The notes under the pieces are model-generated. The model was not told where the DNA came from. It ran no database searches and saw only the letters and a list, made by a program, of their open reading frames with translations. A stretch of 38,481 nucleotides of DNA, from assembly GCA_002310015.1 (NCBI GenBank), contig DBYQ01000079.1, forward strand, positions 19,046-57,526. Reading direction: 5' to 3'. Source of the stretch: Bacteroidales bacterium UBA1182 (GTDB lineage: Bacteria; Bacteroidota; Bacteroidia; Bacteroidales; Bacteroidaceae). Position numbers and translations under genes: made by a program. Below are positions 8,190-14,736 of the stretch, piece after piece. How positions within the stretch are numbered: position 1 is the stretch's first letter; every line of letters begins with the position of its first letter.

Positions 8190-9089
8190 ATGAATAGAGC
8201 CCGCCTTGCCATAATCCTCATGATGCTTCTGGCTGTCAGTTCCTGCTCTGTGCAGAATGCCGCCGTAAGCACACAGGGCAAGGATGCCTATTCGGCATAC
8301 ATAGCCAAGTACAGCGGCATGGCTGTCGATCAGATGAAAAAATACGGCATCCCTGCCAGTATCACCCTTGCGCAGGGTCTGCTTGAGTCCGATGCCGGGC
8401 GCAGTGTCCTTGCCACCAAGTGCAACAACCATTTCGGCATTAAGTGCCACAGTGACTGGACCGGCCGCAAGATGTATCATGATGATGATGCCAGACAGGA
8501 GTGTTTCCGTTGTTACCGCAATGCCGATGACTCCTTCCGTGACCATTCACTGTTTCTTGTAAACGGAGCCCGATACCAGTCCCTGTTCAAGCTGGGTTCC
8601 ACAGATTATAAGGGTTGGGCCAAAGGCCTTAAGGCTGCTGGTTACGCCACCAGCCCCACATATGCCACAAAACTCATTGAACTGATTGAACGATACGGGC
8701 TTGACCGTTATGACAGTAAGAAATCCGTACGTCTCAAGCCTGGTCAGATACCGCATCAGCCCCTGCTCGTGAACGGACAGAATTGTGTCCGCCTGCGTGA
8801 AGGTGAGACCTTGAAGGACATTGCCCGTGAGTACGGCATGCAGCTCTCCTTATTGCGCCGTTTCAATGAGGTGGACCGTAAGTTCACTCCTCCGGTAGGC
8901 ACACTCATATATCTGGAAAGAAAAAAGGCCCGTGCTGACCGTGAGCACAAGGCCTATGTTGTAAAGAAGGGTGACAGTCTGTGGTCTATCTCTCAGCAGT
9001 TCGGAATCAAGGTGTCATCGCTTGCCAAGCGCAACAGTATCGGTGACGGCAATCCGCTTGTAACAGGCATGACGCTCCTTCTGCGTTGA
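8190..9089 (+). CDS. LysM-containing glucosaminidase lipoprotein
   Basis: A 299-residue exported peptidoglycan hydrolase. Residues 1-19 are a lipoprotein signal ending VSSC (Cys19). Residues about 30-170 form a glucosaminidase domain (GH73-like): GIPASITLAQGLLESDAGRS carries the catalytic Glu, followed by NNHFGIKCHSDW and the typical CFRCYRNADDSFRDHSLFL and AAGYATSPTYATKLI segments. Two LysM modules follow, about residues 195-247 and 252-299 (YVVKKGDSLWSISQQFGIKV), which bind glycan chains. The expected role is trimming N-acetylglucosamine linkages in the wall. Its stop codon directly abuts the stop of the convergent DUF4252 gene. Confidence 0.92.
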   Translation: MNRARLAIILMMLLAVSSCSVQNAAVSTQGKDAYSAYIAKYSGMAVDQMKKYGIPASITLAQGLLESDAGRSVLATKCNNHFGIKCHSDWTGRKMYHDDDARQECFRCYRNADDSFRDHSLFLVNGARYQSLFKLGSTDYKGWAKGLKAAGYATSPTYATKLIELIERYGLDRYDSKKSVRLKPGQIPHQPLLVNGQNCVRLREGETLKDIAREYGMQLSLLRRFNEVDRKFTPPVGTLIYLERKKARADREHKAYVVKKGDSLWSISQQFGIKVSSLAKRNSIGDGNPLVTGMTLLLR

Positions 9090-9584
9090 TTATTCTGTCT
9101 TAGGGGCGGATTCCGCTATTGCTTTCTCCAGGTCTTTGCGGTTTATTTCTCCGTCCAGGCAGATGAACTTGAAACCGTCTTCTCCTGTTGCGGTCACGAC
9201 GATTTGGTACACGGTCTTGTCACTGCCGTCAGTGTATATCTTTATTGTTTCACCTTTTTCCTTGATTTCCATCAACATCTCGAACTTATTCTTCTTGATG
9301 TATTTTTTTACATCATCTTTAAGGCTTTCGATTATCTCAGTATCCTCGCTTCCTAACAGGTACATACCTTTAAGTTCCTTGATAAGAGACCCTATGTCCA
9401 CGGGGCTGTCTTTCATATCTATGTTAGGAATTTTGCCTATTAGCTCAAACATGGCCGATGAAATATACACTGCAGTAACCTTCTCGTTGTCAGAGTACTT
9501 GCTGTAAAGGCTGTTGCCGTCCTGTGCCCAGGTGCTGGCTGTGAGCAGAAACAGTGCTGCTACGATTGTCGCTAATTTTTTCAT
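9090..9584 (-). CDS. DUF4252 family secreted protein
   Basis: A 164-residue protein with a cleavable signal peptide (MKKLATIVAALFLLTASTWAQ, cleavage probably after AWAQ-type AQ). The rest matches my memory of DUF4252: an early KYSDNEKVTAVYISSAMFEL segment, GSEDTEIIESLKDDVKKYI, and a terminal segment on DLEKAIAES. Function is unknown. It overlaps the upstream membrane-protein gene by 4 bp (ATGA) and ends the unit sigma factor, membrane protein, DUF4252. The arrangement suggests an envelope component regulated by, or feeding into, the sigma/anti-sigma pair. Confidence 0.82.
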   Translation of the reverse strand: MKKLATIVAALFLLTASTWAQDGNSLYSKYSDNEKVTAVYISSAMFELIGKIPNIDMKDSPVDIGSLIKELKGMYLLGSEDTEIIESLKDDVKKYIKKNKFEMLMEIKEKGETIKIYTDGSDKTVYQIVVTATGEDGFKFICLDGEINRKDLEKAIAESAPKTE

Positions 9585-9952
9585 TTCAGTACATTTATGG
9601 TTTTTTCTATTACCGGCTGGACTGTGCAGGCTATGTCCATGCCGGCGTTGATTTTTTCTGATATGAATTCAAACACCTCCTCTATCTGGGCGTAAGCCAT
9701 ATGCGGATCATCAAAAGTATCCTTTGGAGTGGTGTGGAATGTCAGGCTCATACCTATGGCTATAACTGCTACCGCGGCTGCCGGGTATGAGAATATGGCT
9801 ATCCGTTTCCGTTTATGTGATGTCACCTCAAGTGCACGCGCCTTCACGGATATATCGTGTTTTAATGTGGCCGGCACCTCTATGCTCTCATCCTGGGCTA
9901 TCCGTTCCAGGTCAAGTTCTGTAAGTTTCTCTATTTCTTCAAGTCCTTTCAT
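9581..9952 (-). CDS. Single-pass membrane protein, probable anti-sigma factor
   Basis: A 123-residue protein I cannot assign to a named family. It has a charged N-terminal cytoplasmic part (residues 1-48, ending HKRKR), one hydrophobic segment (about 49-72, IAIFSYPAAAVAVIAIGMSL) and a short outer part of about 50 residues. The gene overlaps the sigma-factor gene by 4 bp and the DUF4252 gene by 4 bp, so all three should be translationally coupled. An ECF sigma factor followed by a one-pass membrane protein is the classic sigma/anti-sigma layout. The anti-sigma role is inferred from position and topology; I see no clear zinc-binding anti-sigma motif. Confidence 0.65.
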   Translation of the reverse strand: MKGLEEIEKLTELDLERIAQDESIEVPATLKHDISVKARALEVTSHKRKRIAIFSYPAAAVAVIAIGMSLTFHTTPKDTFDDPHMAYAQIEEVFEFISEKINAGMDIACTVQPVIEKTINVLK

Positions 9953-10428
9953 ATCTCCTTTCTTAATGTTTTCCGGGCGTTACTTAGAAGCACCCTTAGG
10001 GTTAGGTTTGACATTCCTGTTATTTCTGATATTTCATCGTATGACATCTCCTCCAGTACATACATCTTCACTACGTTGCGTTGTCCCTTGGGGAGTCTTT
10101 CAATTGCAGCCATCACTCTTCCCAGTTTGTCCTTTGCTATAAGGTCTTCATCAATGGTCCTGCTCTCAGGTATGTCAGTCTGTGGTTCGATGACCTGCTC
10201 TTTTGACGCCTTGCGTATGCGGTCAATGCACAGGTTCTTGATGAGGGTGGTGCAGTAGGCTTTTAGGTTCAGCACTTTGTCCAGCTCGTCACGTGTGTTC
10301 CACAACTTGATGAAGAGGTCCTGTACCACATCCTGTGCATCGGACTGGGATTCAAGTATATAAAACGCCACCCTGTAGAGCCCGTCGCTCATGGACTTGA
10401 ATGTTTCAGTCAGTTCTTGTGGTGACAT
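9949..10428 (-). CDS. ECF-type RNA polymerase sigma factor
   Basis: A 159-residue sigma-70 family factor with region 2 (DAQDVVQDLFIKLWNTRDEL followed by NLKAYCTTLIKNLCIDRIRK) and region 4 (LPKGQRNVVKMYVLEEMSYD and the helix-turn-helix DEISEITGMSNLTLRVLLSNAR), and no region 1 or 3, as expected for the extracytoplasmic-function class. It leads a three-gene unit with a probable membrane anti-sigma factor and a secreted DUF4252 protein. A terminator at 10506-10526 separates it from the RNase G gene upstream, so it should have its own promoter within 10429-10505; I could not identify that promoter. Confidence 0.93.
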   Translation of the reverse strand: MSPQELTETFKSMSDGLYRVAFYILESQSDAQDVVQDLFIKLWNTRDELDKVLNLKAYCTTLIKNLCIDRIRKASKEQVIEPQTDIPESRTIDEDLIAKDKLGRVMAAIERLPKGQRNVVKMYVLEEMSYDEISEITGMSNLTLRVLLSNARKTLRKEI

Positions 10429-10505
10429 CTTAGTTCTTGAATATCGTTTCCGGAATAAGGACGAAACTGTGCCTCAAGTGTTAACCGTCTATACGGAAAA
10501 AGATG

Positions 10506-10526
10506 AAAAAAGGGCTTTGTAGCCCT
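10506..10526 (-). terminator. Rho-independent terminator of the RNase G gene
   Basis: Read on the minus strand, AGGGCT, loop ACAA, AGCCCT is followed by a run of T (A-run 10506-10511 on the plus strand). It lies about 10 bp after the RNase G stop codon. Confidence 0.8.
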
Positions 10527-10536
10527 CTTGGAACGG

Positions 10537-12108
10537 TCAGAGAATCTCGTGCTCCTCTTTCATGTCTATCTCATTTCCCTTAATGTCAATGAAACGGTAG
10601 GAGAGGAACGGCAGATTCTGGTCTGGCAGCAGGTTTATTCCAAAACCGTACCTGAACTGCCAGCGCAGTTTGATTGAAATGAATCTTTGAGTCAGATAAG
10701 CATACACATAGGGATGTACAAACAGTGTGAAATGGCTTATCTTCATCTTGTTCTTGAGACAGCTTATCTTGTTTTCAAGCTGGTCTGTGAAAAGTATTGA
10801 CGGTCTGATGGTGCCTTTGCCGAAACAGGTTGGGCAGGTCTCATCCACAGGTACGTCCATTACGGGGCGCACTCTCTGGCGTGTTATCTGCATCAGACCG
10901 AATTTGCTCAACGGCAGGATGTTGTGCTTGGCGCGGTCACGTTCCATGTTCTGGCACATGCGCTCATAGAGCTTCTGGCGGTCTTCGGCCAGTGCCATGT
11001 CAATGAAATCCACCACTATTATTCCGCCCATATCGCGCAGGCGCAGTTGGCGTGCCAACTCATCGGCAGCACCCAGATTAACCTCAAGCGCGTTCTCCTC
11101 CTGAGTTCCGGCTTTTATGCGGTGGCCGCTGTTTACATCCACCACATGCAGGGCCTCGGTATGCTCTATGATAAGGTAAGCACCGCTCTTGTATGATACA
11201 ATGCGTCCGAATGATGACTTGATCTGCTTTGTGATGGCAAAATTGTCAAATATGGGCAGCTCACCCTTGTAAAGCTTGACGATTTTGGTTCTCTCAGGGT
11301 CAATGAGTGAAACGTAGTCACGTATCTCCTGGTATGTCTTCTCATCATCAACCCAGATTGACTCGTATGATGAGTTGAGCATGTCACGCAGTATGGCTAT
11401 GGTGCGGCTGGTCTCTTCATAGATCAGACCGGGAGCCTTCTCCACTTTCTGTGCCCTTGTCAGACTGTCTTCCCAACGCTGATAAAGTATGGAAAGCTCA
11501 TTGTCCAGTTCTGCCACACGCTTACCCTCGGCCACGGTACGTACTATCACGCCGCAGTTCTTGGGCTTGATGCTGTGTATGAGCTGTTTCAGGCGTGCGC
11601 GCTCCTCAGATGATTTGATCTTGGATGAAACGGAAACCTTGTCACCGAAAGGTATCAGTACCAGGAAACGTCCTGCAAATGAGATTTCGCCTGTCAGACG
11701 CGGGCCTTTGGTGGAGATGGGTTCCTTTGTAACCTGGACTATAATCTCATCACCCTGTTCAAGTGCAGTGCTTATGTTGCCCTGCTTCTCGTCAAACTGT
11801 ACGCTCTGGGCTTTGCTGAAGGGTGCCAGCTTCTTGCGGTTGGCACGAACCTGCTTGACGTATTTCTTTAGTGAAGCGAACTGAGGTCCAAGGTCCTGAT
11901 AGTGCAGGAATGCCTCTTTTTCAGATCCAACATCCACAAAGCAGGCGTTGAGACCGGGCATCAGTTTCTTTACGCGTCCCAGATAGACATTGCCCACAGC
12001 AAAGGTAACCTCTTGGGCATCCTTCTGGTACTCAACCAGATTCTGATCCTCAGTAATGGCTATCTGAATGCTGTCCGGCTGGACATTTACTGTAAGTTGG
12101 CTTGTCAT
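10537..12108 (-). CDS. rng: Ribonuclease G/E family protein
   Basis: An RNase E/G-type endoribonuclease of about 523 residues from the chosen start, acting in rRNA maturation and mRNA turnover. It has an N-terminal S1-like domain (VGNVYLGRVKKLMPGLNACFVDVG), the DNase I-like catalytic core with VVDFIDMALAEDRQ (metal-binding Asp region) and the Zn-link CPTCFGKG near residue 430. I chose the ATG at 12108 (MTSQLTVNVQPDS) because homologs begin there; the frame stays open 13 codons further to a TTG inside an inverted repeat. Upstream are the tiny bS22-like gene and HU. The long C-terminal scaffold of enterobacterial RNase E is absent, so this is G-like. Confidence 0.93.
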   Translation of the reverse strand: MTSQLTVNVQPDSIQIAITEDQNLVEYQKDAQEVTFAVGNVYLGRVKKLMPGLNACFVDVGSEKEAFLHYQDLGPQFASLKKYVKQVRANRKKLAPFSKAQSVQFDEKQGNISTALEQGDEIIVQVTKEPISTKGPRLTGEISFAGRFLVLIPFGDKVSVSSKIKSSEERARLKQLIHSIKPKNCGVIVRTVAEGKRVAELDNELSILYQRWEDSLTRAQKVEKAPGLIYEETSRTIAILRDMLNSSYESIWVDDEKTYQEIRDYVSLIDPERTKIVKLYKGELPIFDNFAITKQIKSSFGRIVSYKSGAYLIIEHTEALHVVDVNSGHRIKAGTQEENALEVNLGAADELARQLRLRDMGGIIVVDFIDMALAEDRQKLYERMCQNMERDRAKHNILPLSKFGLMQITRQRVRPVMDVPVDETCPTCFGKGTIRPSILFTDQLENKISCLKNKMKISHFTLFVHPYVYAYLTQRFISIKLRWQFRYGFGINLLPDQNLPFLSYRFIDIKGNEIDMKEEHEIL

Positions 12109-12137
12109 CAGGGAGTGTAGTTGTTCGTTTGATAAAG

Positions 12138-12184
12138 CAAAGAACAAACCTGACGAATAAATATCACGGCAAGTTTGTTCTTTG
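12138..12184 (-). repeat. 12 bp inverted repeat in the RNase G leader
   Basis: CAAAGAACAAAC (12138-12149) and GTTTGTTCTTTG (12173-12184) are perfectly complementary, with a 23 bp spacer whose ends can add two more pairs after one mismatch. It lies 29 bp upstream of the chosen RNase G ATG and 23 bp after the small ribosomal-protein gene. No T-run follows, so it is unlikely to be a terminator. A stable leader hairpin in front of an RNase E/G gene suggests autoregulation through cleavage, as known for enterobacterial rne, although this sequence is unrelated. Confidence 0.65.
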
Positions 12185-12207
12185 AGAGGTATTGTCAGAC
12201 GTTCTGC

Positions 12208-12297
12208 TTATTTGCTCTTATGTCTGTTCTTTCTCAGTCTTTTTTTGCGCTTGTGCGTAGACATCTTATGTCTTTTTTTCTTCTTTCCGCTTGGCAT
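12208..12297 (-). CDS. Small basic ribosomal protein (bS22/AURKAIP1-COX24 type)
   Basis: A 29-codon gene with the product MPSGKKKKRHKM then STHKRKKRLRKNRHKSK. I derived it by reading the minus strand from the ATG at 12295-12297 to the TAA at 12208-12210. About 60 percent of residues are Lys or Arg, and the HKM.THKRKK.LRKNRHK pattern matches the tiny AURKAIP1/COX24-domain proteins found in Bacteroidota, related to mitochondrial and mycobacterial bS22-type small-subunit proteins. It sits between HU (25 bp after its stop) and RNase G. A structural role on the small ribosomal subunit is inferred from the family. Such genes are easily missed because of their length. Confidence 0.88.
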   Translation of the reverse strand: MPSGKKKKRHKMSTHKRKKRLRKNRHKSK

Positions 12298-12322
12298 AAT
12301 CGTGATTATTTGAAGTTAACTA

Positions 12323-12598
12323 TTACTTTCTAACAGCCTGAGCGAAAGTCTTGGCCGGCTTGAAGGCGGGAATCTTATGCTCTGGAACAGTGATTGTAGT
12401 GTTCTTGAGGATGTCACGTGCAGCCTTGGCAGCTCTTTTCTTGGTGATGAAACTTCCAAAACCTCTCAGGTAAACGTTCTCATCATTCTCAAGAGAAGCC
12501 TTGACAACTTCCATGAAACCTTCTACACATGCCAGAACATCGGCCTTGTCTATGCCTGTCTTTTTGGCGATCTCGCTTACAACATCTGCTTTTGTCAT
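12323..12598 (-). CDS. hup: HU-family DNA-binding protein
   Basis: A 91-residue histone-like protein that bends and compacts DNA as a dimer. It has the N-terminal helical part (TKADVVSEIAKKTGIDKADV), the core NVYLRGFGSFITKKRAAKAA and the C-terminal arm ending IPAFKPAKTFAQAVRK. The arm Pro is replaced or shifted relative to E. coli HU (TTITVPEHKIPAFKP), which is common in Bacteroidota. It is transcribed leftwards from a promoter candidate at 12646-12677, divergent from ssb, and is probably cotranscribed with the tiny ribosomal-protein gene. Confidence 0.95.
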   Translation of the reverse strand: MTKADVVSEIAKKTGIDKADVLACVEGFMEVVKASLENDENVYLRGFGSFITKKRAAKAARDILKNTTITVPEHKIPAFKPAKTFAQAVRK

Positions 12599-12645
12599 AT
12601 TCTCAATTATTTAAGTCTTAAAAAGTCTCTTTTAGTTTCGAGTTG

Positions 12646-12677
12646 CAAATGTAGTGCTTTTTGAGAATACAGAAAAC
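12646..12677 (-). promoter_or_regulatory. Promoter of the HU gene
   Basis: On the minus strand TACATTTG (plus 12646-12653) matches TAnnTTTG. About 19-20 bp upstream lies TTTT/GTTT (12673-12677) in place of TTTG. The predicted leader is about 40 bases. Confidence 0.6.
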
Positions 12678-12740
12678 TTTTTCATCTGTTTTTGCGTGAA
12701 TTTTTTAGGTAATAAACCTTAAATGTGAGCGTAACTTACG

Positions 12741-12776
12741 TGATTCCAAAAAAACTTGGCTTTAGTTTTGGAATCA
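12741..12776. repeat. 11 bp inverted repeat over the ssb -33 box
   Basis: TGATTCCAAAA (12741-12751) and TTTTGGAATCA (12766-12776) are perfect complements with a 14 bp spacer. The right arm contains the -33 TTTG of the ssb promoter (12767-12770). No T-run follows, so an operator is more likely than a terminator. Confidence 0.6.
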
Positions 12777-12798
12777 TATTGAGCAGTGATTATATTTG
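12767..12798 (+). promoter_or_regulatory. Promoter of ssb
   Basis: TTTG (12767-12770), 20 bp spacer, TATATTTG (12791-12798): a full match to the Bacteroidota consensus. The start ATG at 12826 gives a leader of roughly 20-25 bases. Confidence 0.8.
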
Positions 12799-12825
12799 CC
12801 ATTGAATTTTTAATACCTATTTATT

Positions 12826-13248
12826 ATGTCAGTTAACAAAGTAATTTTAATTGGAAATGTGGGTAAGGATCCGGACGTAAGGTATCTGGATAACCATGTT
12901 TGTGTAGCTAACCTTACCCTTGCCACGACAGAACGTGGCTACACTGCTCAAAATGGCACTCAGGTGCCTGACCGTACAGAATGGCACAACCTTGTTTTTT
13001 GGAGAGGCCTTGCTGAGACCGTTGAGAAATACGTCCATAAAGGTGACAAGCTTTACGTTGAGGGCAGTATCCGTAACCGCAGCTATGATGACCAGAACGG
13101 CGTCAAGCGTTACGTTACGGAGATATTTGTGGATTCTATGGAAATGTTGTCGTCAAGGCAGCAGGCCAGACAGGATGCACAGTCTCCGCAGGTACAGGCA
13201 TCTGCTCCTGCTCAACCGGGATCCGGAAACACCGATATCCCATTCTAA
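12826..13248 (+). CDS. ssb: Single-stranded DNA-binding protein
   Basis: A 140-residue SSB. The OB fold occupies residues 1-110 (MSVNKVILIGNVGKDPDVRY at the start, then WHNLVFWRGLAETVEKYVHKG and VEGSIRNRSYDD). A short Gln/Ala/Pro-rich linker leads to the acidic tail ending NTDIPF, the conserved protein-interaction tip. It coats single-stranded DNA in replication, repair and recombination. It is followed closely by gldE. Its promoter is overlapped by an 11 bp inverted repeat, which hints at specific regulation. Confidence 0.97.
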   Translation: MSVNKVILIGNVGKDPDVRYLDNHVCVANLTLATTERGYTAQNGTQVPDRTEWHNLVFWRGLAETVEKYVHKGDKLYVEGSIRNRSYDDQNGVKRYVTEIFVDSMEMLSSRQQARQDAQSPQVQASAPAQPGSGNTDIPF

Positions 13249-13283
13249 TTTAAACCTGAAGCATTATAGAAACCGTAATTCTT

Positions 13284-14615
13284 TTGATTTCGGGTACGGC
13301 AGCCTGGTGGGCTGTCGGATTCAATGCTCCAACAGCGGGGTCTGTCATCGCAATGGTGGCGGCCCTGCTTCTTTTGGTTCTCTCAGGTTTTGTCTCTGCA
13401 TCTGAGACTTCATTCTTCTCACTTTCACCTGAGGAACTGAAAAAGATATCTGAGGATGACAGTTACAGCGGGCGTAAGGCAGAGGCTCTGCTTTCTGATT
13501 CCGAGCGTCTGCTTGCAACAATCCTTACTGCAAACAATCTGGTCAACGTGGCCATAATCCTTCTGCTCAACCTGGCTTTTTCGCAGATGCTCACGTTTGG
13601 CGGGGCAGAGTGGGTGGAGTTTGTGCTGCTTACTGTCATTCTGACATTTGTGCTGTTGCTTTTCGGGGAGATTATCCCCAAACTGTATTCTGCTCACAAC
13701 TCACTTACGTTTAGTTTAAGGGCAGCTCCGCTTATCTCTGTCCTTGCAGTTGCGCTGCGTCCCATATCATCACTTCTTATACGCTCCAAGGTTATTTCAG
13801 AACACGTTCAGCCTAAGAAAAATTTCAACATATCCGTTGATCAGCTTGAGCATGCGCTTGAACTTACTGACTCCCAGGACATACAGGAGGAACAGCATAT
13901 GCTTGAGGGTGTGATCCGTTTTGGTGATGAGACGGTTGTGGATATCATGACGTCACGTATTGACATGATCATGCTGGATATCAAGGCCAGTTACAGGGAT
14001 GTCATGAAGTGCATTAACGAGAACTTCTATTCACGTGTTCCGGTCTATTCCGGCACGTCTGATAATATCAAGGGAATTCTTTACATTAAGGACCTGCTCC
14101 CGTATCTTGAGAAGGGCGATGGTTTCCGTTGGCAATCCCTTATCCGCCCTGCATTCTTTGTGCCTGAGACCCGTAAGGTCGATGACCTTCTCCATGACTT
14201 CCAGACGGGCCGCATCCACATGGCCATAGTGGTTGATGAATTCGGAGGCACATCGGGCCTGGTAACCCTTGAGGATGTCATTGAGGAGATACTGGGAGAA
14301 ATCAACGATGAGTTTGATGATGACTCTGTCAGTTACCGCAAGACAGGTCCTGATACATACGTTTTTGAGGGTAAGACGCTGCTCTCAGATTTCTTCCGTA
14401 TTGTTGATCTTGATGAGGATGATTATGCCCAGTTTACCGGTGAGGCCGATACTCTGGCCGGCTTCCTTCTGGAACTCAAGGGTGATTTCCCCAAGAAGGA
14501 TGAGGAGCTTGTTTGCAAGGACTTGGTGTTCAGGGTAATGGAGAAAAAGGAACGCCGTCTGTCGGGTATCCGCGTTACCGTACGTAATCATAGCAAGATT
14601 GACGTTGAAGAATAA
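13284..14615 (+). CDS. gldE: GldE-like CNNM/CBS hemolysin-family protein
   Basis: A membrane protein of about 443 residues with a CNNM (DUF21) transmembrane domain (residues about 15-190, including LVLSGFVSASETSFFSLSP), two CBS modules (about 205-330, with MTSRIDMIMLD and VVDEFGGTSGLVTLEDVIEE) and a C-terminal CorC/HlyC domain. It resembles GldE, named in gliding bacteria but kept in non-gliding Bacteroidales downstream of ssb; metal-ion transport is the usual guess. There is no ATG in the right place: the frame starts after a TGA at 13257 and offers ATT at 13263 or TTG at 13284; the first internal ATG (13351) would cut into the first membrane helix. I chose TTG. Confidence 0.85.
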   Translation: MISGTAAWWAVGFNAPTAGSVIAMVAALLLLVLSGFVSASETSFFSLSPEELKKISEDDSYSGRKAEALLSDSERLLATILTANNLVNVAIILLLNLAFSQMLTFGGAEWVEFVLLTVILTFVLLLFGEIIPKLYSAHNSLTFSLRAAPLISVLAVALRPISSLLIRSKVISEHVQPKKNFNISVDQLEHALELTDSQDIQEEQHMLEGVIRFGDETVVDIMTSRIDMIMLDIKASYRDVMKCINENFYSRVPVYSGTSDNIKGILYIKDLLPYLEKGDGFRWQSLIRPAFFVPETRKVDDLLHDFQTGRIHMAIVVDEFGGTSGLVTLEDVIEEILGEINDEFDDDSVSYRKTGPDTYVFEGKTLLSDFFRIVDLDEDDYAQFTGEADTLAGFLLELKGDFPKKDEELVCKDLVFRVMEKKERRLSGIRVTVRNHSKIDVEE

Positions 14616-14672
14616 TCTCTTTCACATTTGTTATAATTTCGGGTTTTTCTCGCGCGTGTGTACTTTTTTTAG

Positions 14673-14680
14673 TATATTTG
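14673..14680 (+). promoter_or_regulatory. -7 box upstream of the large lipoprotein gene
   Basis: TATATTTG matches TAnnTTTG and lies about 56 bp before the ATG at 14737. A -33 TTTG at ideal spacing is not evident (a T-rich TTTC is near 14646). Confidence 0.5.
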
Positions 14681-14736
14681 TAGCCACAACCGTTTTTTTA
14701 AAAGCGGAAAATACAAACAGACAAATACTTTAATTT

